Assembly (NCBI GenBank): GCA_031459655.1
Contig: JAVKID010000050.1
Coordinates: forward strand, 1 to 23,484
Source: Fervidifonticultor_A octavus_A
GTDB taxonomy: Bacteria > Sysuimicrobiota > Sysuimicrobiia > Sysuimicrobiales > Humicultoraceae
Length of the DNA: 23,484 nucleotides
Direction of reading: 5' to 3'
Shown: in pieces, positions 16,099-23,171 of the stretch
How the letters are laid out: each line of letters starts with the position of its first letter
How positions within the stretch are numbered: the first letter of the stretch is position 1
The notes under the pieces: generated by a model
Told to the model about the DNA's origin: nothing
Database searches by the model: none
Seen by the model: only the letters and a program-made list of their open reading frames with translations
Translations under genes and position numbers: made by a program

Positions 16099-17673
16099 GT
16101 GCGGCGACTGCTCCTGCTGATCGGTGGAGCGCTCCTGCTCATGATGGTCGTCCAGCCCGCTTCTGCTCAGCCAAGGGACACCGTTATCGTCGGGCTCATC
16201 GGCGAGCCCGACCATATCGTGCCCGGCTTCTCTCGCCTCGCCGTGACGGGGTACGTGACGTCGACACTCTTCGTTGGGCTCGTCGATTTGAACGCGGACT
16301 GGCAACTCTTCCCCCGCATCGCCCAGGAGGTGCCGACGCTGGAGAACGGCCAGTGGCGGTTGCTACCCAACGACGAGATGGAGGTGACCTACCGGCTCCG
16401 CCCGGGCTTCAAGTGGCACGACGGGACGCCCGTCACAGCGGGCGACGTCGTCTTTGCCTGGGAGGCGATGCGGGAGCGCCGCACGGGCGCCGCCCAGCCC
16501 GACCCCGGCATCAGCGCTATGACCGCCCCCGATGCCAGCACCGTCGTCGTCCGCTGGAGCGCACGCCGGCTTACCGCCAACCTGGGGCATCCACTTCTCC
16601 CCCGGCATCTTCTGGAGGCTCAGTTCCGGGAGAACCCGGCCGGAATTCGTACCGGGACCTTCGCTGCCCGCCCCGTGGGCAATGGCCCGTATCGCTTTGT
16701 TGAGTGGGTGAGGGGTCGCCACATCCGCCTCCAGGCCGTCGAAGACTATGCAGAGGGCCGGCCGAAGATCCCGACACTGGTATTCCGCTTCTTCGCCTCC
16801 GATGCGGCCGTCGGGAACGAAGAACTGCATGTGAATGCCGCGGTCTACCGGCCGTCCTCCGACTTCGAAACGATCACGCCGCCCAGCCTGGTCTTTGAGC
16901 ATATCGCCGTCAATCTCGACAATCCGTGGCTGCGCGATCGCCGGGTGAGACAGGCGCTCCTCTATGCCCTCGATCGGGACCTCATCCGCGCACGGGCTGG
17001 GTGGGGTCCCCTGACCGAAGTCGCGCACACCTGGTTGCCGCCCAGGCACCCCGGGCACAACGCCGACGTGCGCCGGTACGGCCGGGATGTGGACCTGGCC
17101 CGGCGCCTGCTCACTGAAGCTGGGTGGACGCCAGGTCCAGACGGGATCGTCAGGAACGCGGCCGGCGAGCGGCTCGAACTGGTGATCATGACTACTCCGG
17201 GCAATACACTGCGCGAGCGCACCCAGGATCTGTTGATCGAACAGTGGCGGGCAGTCGGGATCGCTGCAAGAAAGGAGAATCCACCGAATTTCTTTGAGAG
17301 GCTCGTGCGCCCGCGGTTCCCGCACCTCGCGATGTTTGCCTGGGTGATGACCCCCATGACAGACGGCTATGAGCTCTGGCATTCCTCCCGCATCCCCTCA
17401 GAGGCCAACCGATTCCAGGGAAGCAACTACGCGGGGTGGAGCCACGCCGAGAACGACCGGCTGCTTGACCAGATCGCTCAGGAAATTCGCGAGTCTCAGC
17501 GGATTCAGTTTCAACGACGCCAGCAGGAACTCTGGGTTGAGGAGGTCCCGTCGCTGCCGTTGTGGTTTCGCAGCATCCCGGTCCTTGTGCACCGCAACCT
17601 GACCGGGGTCAGGCCGGCCGGAGTCGGCGGTGCTTTCATGTGGAATGTCTATGAGTGGGCCTGGCGGCCATAG
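16099..17673 (+). CDS. Family 5 extracellular solute-binding protein (peptide/oligosaccharide ABC type)
   Basis: A 524-residue exported protein, normal for SBP_bac_5. The signal peptide is MRRLLLLIGGALLLMMVVQPASAQ. The mature part has VGLIGEPDHIVPGF, MEVTYRLRPGFKWHDGTPVTAGDVVFAWE (about residues 93-121), the family-typical PVGNGPYRFVEW near 193, DRRVRQALLYALDRD near 277 and the C-terminal LPLWF. Family 5 binding proteins deliver oligopeptides, nickel or oligosaccharides to ABC importers. I chose the GTG at 16099, eight bases after AGGAGG (16085-16090). No permease or ATPase gene is adjacent, so it is an orphan within this exported gene set. It is one of the few undamaged genes between 12 and 21 kb. 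Confidence 0.9.
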   Translation: MRRLLLLIGGALLLMMVVQPASAQPRDTVIVGLIGEPDHIVPGFSRLAVTGYVTSTLFVGLVDLNADWQLFPRIAQEVPTLENGQWRLLPNDEMEVTYRLRPGFKWHDGTPVTAGDVVFAWEAMRERRTGAAQPDPGISAMTAPDASTVVVRWSARRLTANLGHPLLPRHLLEAQFRENPAGIRTGTFAARPVGNGPYRFVEWVRGRHIRLQAVEDYAEGRPKIPTLVFRFFASDAAVGNEELHVNAAVYRPSSDFETITPPSLVFEHIAVNLDNPWLRDRRVRQALLYALDRDLIRARAGWGPLTEVAHTWLPPRHPGHNADVRRYGRDVDLARRLLTEAGWTPGPDGIVRNAAGERLELVIMTTPGNTLRERTQDLLIEQWRAVGIAARKENPPNFFERLVRPRFPHLAMFAWVMTPMTDGYELWHSSRIPSEANRFQGSNYAGWSHAENDRLLDQIAQEIRESQRIQFQRRQQELWVEEVPSLPLWFRSIPVLVHRNLTGVRPAGVGGAFMWNVYEWAWRP

Positions 17674-18850
17674 GGCGTTAGGCAGGAGATACCGCATAAG
17701 ATCATCTCTTGCCATCCTGGCAGTCTGTGGGATGCTGATCATCTCCTCGGGGGTGGCTGTCCAGGCACAGGCCAGCGAAATTGCTGCCACCGTGCGGGAC
17801 AGTGCGGGCCGCCCGGTGCCCGGTGCTGAGGTCGTCGCGGTCAGCGGCGACTGGCACGCTGCAGCGACCGATGGGAACGGGCAGGTCCGCCTGCAGGTCA
17901 CTCCAGGCTCGTGGGAGGTCATGGTCCTGCACGGCGAGCTCGCCGTCATCCCGACAGCGCAGACAGTCACCGTCCGGGCAGGAGAAAGCAAAGGGATCGC
18001 GTTCCGTGCGCTGCCCCGATCCGCTCACATCAAGGGGAGCGTGCGGTTTCGCTCGGATCCGCCTACAGCGCTCGCGGCCCTGCACGCCGCGGCGTATTCC
18101 ACTAGTCCCGCTCAAGCCCTACCGGTCTCCGTGGCCGCGCTGGCGGAAGATCGATCGTTCTCCCTTGCTGTCCCTCCCGGACGCTGGCGCCTGGGGCTCC
18201 TCGAGATTCCCCAGGGGATCGCCGCGCGCGACGTGGCGGTGGAGTCCGGACAGGAGGCGCAGGTCGATCTGGAGGTGGACTTCCGGGAATTGGCCGGCGT
18301 TACGGGGTTGATCTTCGAAGCCGGTCTGATCACCGAGCGGCTTGGCCCGCCCTTCTCGCTGACCACAGTGGGGCTCTATGCCATTGAGAGCGACCGTGCG
18401 CATCGCATTCTGGCCACCACGCAGGCCAGGGCCGATCAAACCTTTGGCATCTTCGCGCCGGTTCCCGCGGGCACGCCACTCGGGGCCTTTGCCTGGCGTC
18501 CCGGCGGCACGGCCGTGCCGGCCGCTGTCCGCAGCTTCGCCATGCCCGGCACGGCGTCGTTCGCTGATTTCCGGTTCGTGGTGAACTCAGGAACGCTTGT
18601 TGGTACGGTTGTAGACTCCGCGGGAAGACTCGTGGCCGATGCCTGGGTTGCGGCCGTCTCTGGGGTCCGCCATGAGGAGTGGATGATCTGGGGAAGGCCG
18701 GTGCATGCCCCGGGCGGAGCATTCAGGATGCGGGTCCCGCTGGGACCTGTGCTCGTGCGGGCCTGGCGGGAGACCCGCCACATGGGCACGCCCGTGCGAG
18801 TCTCGGTCGGCACCGCCGAGCCCGTGACGGTAGGATTGGAAGCACCATAG
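17651..18850 (+). CDS. Secreted carboxypeptidase-regulatory-like (Ig-fold) protein
   Basis: A roughly 399-residue exported protein. A signal peptide (SSLAILAVCGMLIISSG to VQAQA) precedes at least two carboxypeptidase-regulatory-like beta-sandwich units: ATVRDSAGRPVPGAEVVAVS with GNGQVRLQVTPGSWEV (17787-17929) and GTVVDSAGRLVADAWVAAVS with GGAFRMRVPLGPVLVRA (18602-18766). Such domains act as adhesion or scaffold modules in exported proteins. The annotated ATG at 17651 lies inside the upstream binding-protein gene and has no Shine-Dalgarno. A better-placed start would be codon 17696, after GGCAGGAG (17681-17688), but that codon is ATA. The start is therefore unresolved. Confidence 0.7.
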   Translation: MSGPGGHRALGRRYRIRSSLAILAVCGMLIISSGVAVQAQASEIAATVRDSAGRPVPGAEVVAVSGDWHAAATDGNGQVRLQVTPGSWEVMVLHGELAVIPTAQTVTVRAGESKGIAFRALPRSAHIKGSVRFRSDPPTALAALHAAAYSTSPAQALPVSVAALAEDRSFSLAVPPGRWRLGLLEIPQGIAARDVAVESGQEAQVDLEVDFRELAGVTGLIFEAGLITERLGPPFSLTTVGLYAIESDRAHRILATTQARADQTFGIFAPVPAGTPLGAFAWRPGGTAVPAAVRSFAMPGTASFADFRFVVNSGTLVGTVVDSAGRLVADAWVAAVSGVRHEEWMIWGRPVHAPGGAFRMRVPLGPVLVRAWRETRHMGTPVRVSVGTAEPVTVGLEAP

Positions 18851-18891
18851 GGGACCTTCTCCGAGAAATGAACAAGTGGGAAGGGCTTTGT

Positions 18892-18963
18892 ATGAGAGCA
18901 ACGACACCTGTCGCGATTGCCATTCTGGTGTCATCTCTGATGCTCGTGCACCGATCGGTTTAG
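18892..18963 (+). pseudogene. 23-residue signal-peptide-only frame (gene stub)
   Basis: The frame starts at an ATG after GGGAAGGG (18878-18885) and reads MRATTPVAIAILVSSLMLVH, then RSV and a stop. It has the charge and hydrophobic core of a signal peptide but no mature protein. It sits directly in front of the second esterase copy, which has its own signal peptide. It may be the remnant of a deleted exported gene, or a tiny membrane peptide. Confidence 0.35.
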
Positions 18964-18991
18964 ACCAGACTGGAAGGAGGCCCAACATCTC

Positions 18992-20207
18992 GTGCGGCCA
19001 GAAACGAACGGCACAATGACCTCCCGAATTCGAGTGTGTGCGGTTTTCCTGGGTTTCCTTGTCTGGGTGCTCCTCGTCTGGCCTGGCAGCACACACGTCC
19101 TCTCGCAGCCGGCTGGCCAAGGAGTTCCCCGACCCTCTGGTTATGTTCGATGGGCGCAGAGTGACGACGAAGGAACAGTGGGAGCGCGAAAGACGCCCGG
19201 AACTTCAGACCCTCTTCCAACACTACATGTACGGCTACACGCCCCCGCCGCCCGCGAACGTTCAAGGCGTCGTGGAAAGAACCGATCCCCAGTTCCTTTC
19301 TGGCAAGGCCACCAGAAAGGAGATCCGAATCACCTTCGGTCCTCCGGGAACCCCTCCCATCAACCTCCTCCTGGTCGTGCCCAACCAGCGAGTCGGCCTC
19401 GCGCCCGTGTTCCTGGGCCTCAACTTCAGGGGGAATGATAGCCCATACACACGCTTCAATGAGTTTCCCTTTGAACTGAGCATCGATCGCGGCTTCGCGT
19501 TCGCAACCGCTGCCTATGGCGATATCTTTCCTGACAGGCCCGACTTTGCCGGCGGCATCTTCCCCTTCTTCCGCCGTCCGGGGCAGACAGACCGTGAGTC
19601 GCACGACTGGGGGGCCATCGCGATGTGGGCATGGGGGCTGCAGCGCGCCGTTGACTACCTGGTCACCGATGGAGACATCGATTCCGCCCGCATCGCCGTG
19701 ACAGGCCATTCTCGTTTGGGAAAGACCGCCCTTCTCGCCGCTGCCTTCGACGAACGGATCGCCCTTGTGATTCCGCATCAAGCGGGGACCGGTGGTAGCT
19801 CCCCGAGCCGGAAGAAGAACCCCAAGGCCGAGACCGTGAAGCAGATAAATGACCGCTTTCCGCACTGGTCAATAGGTCTTCGCCAGATTCAACGACGCGG
19901 TGGATCGCATCCCATTTGATCAGAACAGTCTGGTCGCTCTCATCGCGCCCCGTCCGGTCCTCTTCACAAGCGGCGTCGAGGACCAGTGGGCGGACCCACC
20001 CGGGCAATTGAGGTTCTCCGCGCGGCCGACCTCGTCTACAGGCTACTCGGAGCGCGAGGCCTCGATACCACAGAGATGCCCCCTCTGGGCAGGCTTGTCG
20101 ACAGCACGCTTGGCTACTACATCCGGGAAAGTGGTCATTGGGTCGGTTGGGAGTATTGGAGGGTCTTTCTTGATTTCGTAGATAGGCACCTGATGCGCAG
20201 GCGTTGA
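18992..20207 (+). pseudogene. Glucuronoyl-esterase-like (CE15-type) hydrolase, copy 2, multiply frameshifted
   Basis: The start is GTG 18992 (AAGGAGG at 18974-18980) or ATG 19016. A signal peptide (RIRVCAVFLGFLVWVLLVWP) is in one frame; the esterase (AKEFPDPLVMFDGRRV from about 19113) is in another. It continues through LFQHYMYGYTPPPP, GHSRLGKTALLAAAFDERIA and VIPHQAGTGGSSPSR. Around 19870-19882 two bases are missing: TGG-TC and TC-TTC, where copy 1 has WFNRTFRAF. The frame then reads DRIPFDQNSLVALIAPRP to DPPGQ. A further base is missing near 20010, after which VLRAADLVYRLLG to LMRRR ends at 20207. Unlike copy 1 it has no carbohydrate-binding module. Position His in FDQHSL of copy 1 is Asn here. 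Confidence 0.75.
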
Positions 20208-20299
20208 GGGTGAGGTCCGATGCGATCCTCCGCCATTGTCAGTGTTTGTGAGGCCGACGTGGGGGCGTCGGTGGTGGGAGCGTTCCGAGGTGCACGGCC

Positions 20300-20845
20300 G
20301 TGAATAGCCGGGCGCTGGGGATATGCGTTGGCGCATTGCTGGTCGCCGTCTCGCCGCTCTTGGCCCAGCCTCAGGACTATGAGATCCACGGCGGGTCTCA
20401 AGTTGGAAGGTTCCGCGTCGGCGTACCTGCCAGCCAAGCGATGCAGATCCTGAGCAGGGAGGGGGTCTCCGACTTGTGGAGGGCCACGTGGGGGCAGGGG
20501 AAAGCGATCTACTGGCCTCGGAGCGGCATCAACGTGAAGGTCTGAGGGTTTGGCGACGTTGTGGTAGAGGTCAACGTGTACGTGCCCCCGCTGCCCGCCG
20601 AGGGACTCGGGGACCTGATGGTCGAGATCGGCCGGTATCAGATCAGCCGACAGATCGGCATCCGGACCCCCGCTGCGGTGTTGCCCGAATACTTCGGTGA
20701 GCCCGATGAGCAGCTAGTGGTTCCGACCCAACTGGGTGCAACGCGCGTGGTGATGTACTGGTATTCGCAGGGACTTCATATGGAAACGGAGTTCGGTGAG
20801 GTCGTGGAGATTGGGGCCGTGGTGATTCCGCCGCGATGCCCGTAG
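20300..20845 (+). pseudogene. Stand-alone PGQ-type domain protein with in-frame TGA
   Basis: The GTG at 20300 opens MNSRALGICVGALLVAVSPLLAQ, a signal peptide, then the shared domain (YEIHGGSQVGRFRVGVPASQ). A TGA at 20543-20545 follows GINVKV, yet the same frame continues without any shift as GFGDVVVEVNVYVPPLP to VVIPPRCP at 20845. The second half (RQIGIRTPAAVLPEYFGEP ... MYWYSQGLHMET) matches the C-terminal half of the PGQ-type domain in the alginate-lyase fusion. So this is one 181-codon gene with a single nonsense codon, perhaps from CGA. There is no sign of selenocysteine or readthrough signals, though I cannot exclude recoding. Confidence 0.65.
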
Positions 20846-20887
20846 GCCTCCGCTTCATCGGAACTACTTGGGGGAGAGTGGGGTGTG

Positions 20888-21412
20888 ATGGGTGGACAGG
20901 GAAGGACTGGCGCAGGATGGGCAGCGCTGACGCTTCTCTCGCTGGTGATCACAACGGGCGGTGTCGCGCCGGCGCAGCCTGCCGCGACGGAAGAGATCCT
21001 GGGCGTCCGAGTAAGCTCGCGGATTGGGGAGGTCACGGTGCCCGCCAGCGGAGCCGTGAGAACGGTGACCTTGGCGAGGCACGCAGGGCAGGAGGTCGTC
21101 GTTGTCGTCCGGGGACAGTTTGTCTACAGCCAGCGCCCCGGATTTCCCCTTGGGCGGCAGGATGCCAAGTACCGGTGGGGGAGCCGGCATCCCGACAAGG
21201 TCTGCCTCCCCTGCTCCGACCCCAGTCGCGAGGACGTCTCCTTCGTCATCGATGGCGGGTACCGAGAACCAACAAGAGAGGACTTCGAGTCGCACACGTA
21301 CGTCTATGTCCACCGAGTGCACGAAAGTGGCCTCATTCGGTTCCAAATCCGCGACGACAACTACGCCGACAACATGGGAGAACTCCAGGTCACGATCTAT
21401 GAGAAGGGATAG
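20888..21412 (+). CDS. Secreted protein of unknown function
   Basis: A 174-residue exported protein. The signal peptide spans about residues 1-33 (GWAALTLLSLVITTGG to APAQPA). The mature part is beta-rich: VTVPASGAVRTVTL, QEVVVVVRGQFVYSQRPGF, HTYVYVHRV, GLIRFQIRDDNYADNMGELQ and a final VTIYEKG. A CLPC pair near residue 99 could form a disulfide. The pattern of paired strands and 'DDNYADNMG' near the end suggests a small jelly-roll or PA-IL-like lectin sandwich, but this is only a resemblance. The start is ATG 20888 after GGGGGAG; GTG 20885 is also possible. It overlaps the next gene by 14 bases. Confidence 0.65.
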   Translation: MGGQGRTGAGWAALTLLSLVITTGGVAPAQPAATEEILGVRVSSRIGEVTVPASGAVRTVTLARHAGQEVVVVVRGQFVYSQRPGFPLGRQDAKYRWGSRHPDKVCLPCSDPSREDVSFVIDGGYREPTREDFESHTYVYVHRVHESGLIRFQIRDDNYADNMGELQVTIYEKG

Positions 21413-22148
21413 CCAGGGACACTATGGCGATGGTTCTATCCCGCAAGGGCGGTGGATTCGCCGCTGCCTGGTGTGGGTGATCTCGGCGGTAGTGGGTATC
21501 CTGGCAGCCGCGACGACCACGCTGGGGCACGGCGATCTCCAGTGGACGACGCTGACCTCCTACGGGATTGAGCGCATCGCCACCGCTTCCGCCACCTTCG
21601 AATACGCCTCATTCCTGCCACAACGCCTGAGGACCGCTCGCCTTGTCCAGCGGGCTGGCGATCACCTGCGTTTCGATCTTGATGGGGATGGGATCTGCGA
21701 AGGCGCGGCCGACTCGGTGGGGCCGGACGCCGGGCGGTGGTATGCGGTGCTCCGGCGGGCAAGCCGGGAAGAGAATCTTCCAGAGATCGGCCCAGCCCAA
21801 GTAGACACTCTCTACATGGACTGGCGGGGTCTGGGCAGGCCATCGCTCGTGCTTGTCGGGCACACACCGCTCGCCAGGGTGAAGACGGTCTACTTTCTGG
21901 TCTCCGTCGATCTTGACGACAACGGGATTTACGATCTGGAGGTCGACTTCCGGGCGCCCAGAACTCTCTTCTGGGTGGTTTCCTATCAGTATCGCGATGC
22001 TGCGGTTCGCGCAGATCTCGCTCCTCTGGTGCACCGGTGGCGGAGCCGGCTCGTCCACGACATGGTCCTGGGCTTCTACGAGGCGGAATATTTCTTTCAC
22101 CACGGTCCGGAGTTTGCGACCCTGCCCGTTATTCAGCCGTGCCAATGA
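21399..22148 (+). CDS. Secreted protein with EF-hand-like Asp loops, unknown function
   Basis: A 249-residue protein starting at an ATG that overlaps the end of the preceding gene by 14 bases. A signal peptide (CLVWVISAVVGILAAAT) is followed by a mature part with two Asp-rich loops, DLDGDGICEG near residue 90 and DLDDNGIYDLEVD near residue 173. Both match the D-x-D-x-D/N-G calcium-loop pattern seen in EF-hand and dockerin repeats, although they are not flanked by obvious EF helices. No catalytic motif is recognisable. The overlap with the upstream unknown exported gene suggests the two are made together. Calcium-stabilised extracellular binding is a reasonable but unproven role. Confidence 0.65.
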   Translation: MRRDSQGHYGDGSIPQGRWIRRCLVWVISAVVGILAAATTTLGHGDLQWTTLTSYGIERIATASATFEYASFLPQRLRTARLVQRAGDHLRFDLDGDGICEGAADSVGPDAGRWYAVLRRASREENLPEIGPAQVDTLYMDWRGLGRPSLVLVGHTPLARVKTVYFLVSVDLDDNGIYDLEVDFRAPRTLFWVVSYQYRDAAVRADLAPLVHRWRSRLVHDMVLGFYEAEYFFHHGPEFATLPVIQPCQ

Positions 22149-22343
22149 CCAGCGGCTCTGACGAAAGGCACGATGAACGCGCTTGTGCACCGGCGTAATG
22201 CGACGCCCACCATGCAGCGCGAGGCCGCCGAGATCGTGTCCCGCCGCCTGTTCGCTTCTAACGGGTTTCTAACGGAATCCGGGCCGGCCAGAAGGACCCC
22301 TGGAGGGGGGATGTACGGAAACCCTTGATAGATGCGGGGTTGC

Positions 22344-22387
22344 TGGCGCGCCCGGAGGGACTTGAACCCCCGACCTACGGCTCCAAC
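22344..22387 (-). tRNA. tRNA 3' fragment (T arm, acceptor and CCA only)
   Basis: On the minus strand the sequence ends with a T arm GGGGG-TTCAAGT-CCCTC, acceptor half CGGGCGC, discriminator G and CCA. Upstream, CCGTA could be the 3' side of an anticodon stem, with GTTGGAG as a 7-base loop. The partner 5' half does not follow: the expected TACGG, D arm and GCGCCCG are absent. Such 3' halves are typical of the distal attachment site of elements that integrate into tRNA genes. The amino acid is undetermined; the acceptor half resembles tRNA-Arg. Confidence 0.6.
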
Positions 22388-22467
22388 GTTCCTTCCCGTG
22401 ATCTTCTGGTATGTTCGCGAACGTCCAGAGACCGCTACTGAGGCGGTGTGTCGCGCATTCCACGTCC

Positions 22468-22477
22468 NNNNNNNNNN
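22468..22477. other. Assembly gap (10 N)
   Basis: Ten ambiguous bases mark a scaffold join of unknown true size, about 80 bases from the tRNA fragment. Gene order across it should be treated with caution. Confidence 0.99.
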
Positions 22478-22589
22478 CGTCCGCCGAAGACCGCCTGCCC
22501 TCTCTATTGGTTCCAGGTCGGCTACACCGACCGGACCGTAAGAGGCCCCCGCTTCGCGGTGCTGCCAGTGTGGTGCTCGGATCCCACGC

Positions 22590-22758
22590 TCAGCGTTCCG
22601 CCAGCAGCGCCCGCGCGTTCGCCGCCAGGGCCGCGGCGAGGACACCCCATGGATACGAGAACCGGATGCTCCCGCGCCGGTCGAGGAGGTAGATCGCGCA
22701 GGCAGGCCCCACCCAGCAACGTCAGGCCCACGAGCGCGCAGCCCCGAATCCCGCGCAC
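22590..22758 (-). pseudogene. Small membrane protein frameshifted by CTGC duplication
   Basis: A GTG at 22758 lies one base after the cupredoxin stop, on the same strand. It opens MRGIRGCALVGLTLLGGAC; the reading frame then needs to change to give AIYLLDRRGSIRFSYPWGVL and LAAALAANARALLAER, ending at the TGA at 22590-22592. At the change point the sequence has CCTGCCTGC, a tandem duplication of CTGC; removing one copy restores a 54-residue protein with two hydrophobic segments. Uncorrected, the first frame runs on to 22522 as a low-complexity peptide. Position suggests an operon with the cupredoxin and beta-propeller genes. Confidence 0.5.
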
Positions 22759-22759
22759 C

Positions 22760-23143
22760 TTAGGGGACCACGCGGAGCGTTGCCTGCATCCCGGCCTCCC
22801 GGTGCCCGGGGATGCTGCAGTACACCACGTAAGTTCCCGGCGTGAGCCGGGCCTTCACCTGAACGGTCTTGCCAGGCGGGAATGGTCGGGCTTCTGCGAC
22901 CACCTTCTTGGCTGCGCTCTCGATGACGAAGTCGTGCTCAACCGCGCCGGTGTTCCGAACCGTGAAGGTCACCTCGCCAGCCTTCGCGACGAGGTCCTTG
23001 GGCTCGTAGAGGAACTCACGCGCGATGACCGCGACCGACAGCGAGGGCGGAGCGGGCGGCGGTGCCGAGGCCGCCGGGGGCATAGACGCCGTGCTCAGCC
23101 CCACCACCACCAGCATCGCTCCCGTCAGGCGTACGATCTTCAT
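22760..23143 (-). CDS. Cupredoxin (type 1 copper protein), exported
   Basis: A 127-residue protein starting MKIVRLTGAMLVVVGLSTAS, a signal peptide, followed by a Pro/Ala spacer and a plastocyanin/azurin-like fold. Copper ligands are visible: His in VEHDFVIE (about residue 70) and the C-terminal CSIPGHREAGM (Cys, His and Met in the C-x4-H-x4-M spacing). REFLYEPKDLVAKAGEVTFTV and LTPGTYVVYC are the usual flanking strands. It would carry electrons, or hold copper, outside the membrane. I chose the ATG at 23143 because GGGAGGG lies just upstream; longer frames reach into the upstream gene. It follows the beta-propeller gene by 28 bases. Confidence 0.88.
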   Translation of the reverse strand: MKIVRLTGAMLVVVGLSTASMPPAASAPPPAPPSLSVAVIAREFLYEPKDLVAKAGEVTFTVRNTGAVEHDFVIESAAKKVVAEARPFPPGKTVQVKARLTPGTYVVYCSIPGHREAGMQATLRVVP

Positions 23144-23171
23144 ACACAAGCCCTCCCGCATGGCCGGAGCC

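Larger units (their letters stand above)
22149..22589. other. Intergenic stretch with tRNA fragment and scaffold gap
   Basis: No credible protein gene. A 51-codon plus-strand frame from 22172 has weak support. Frames across 22332-22470 give peptides of the 'ARRDLNPRP' and 'GVQVPPGAP' kind, which are read-through of tRNA sequence. A direct repeat TTCTAACGG occurs at 22256-22264 and 22267-22275. The stretch also holds the tRNA 3' fragment and the run of Ns. Confidence 0.6.

Noticed and set aside
22344..22387. 3' end of tmRNA (ssrA)
   Set aside because: Acceptor half and discriminator G do not fit the Ala-type tmRNA end, and no tag frame is visible upstream.
22332..22541. Plus-strand peptide 'ARRDLNPRPTAPT'
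   Set aside because: Translation of the tRNA 3' fragment, and it runs into the N gap.
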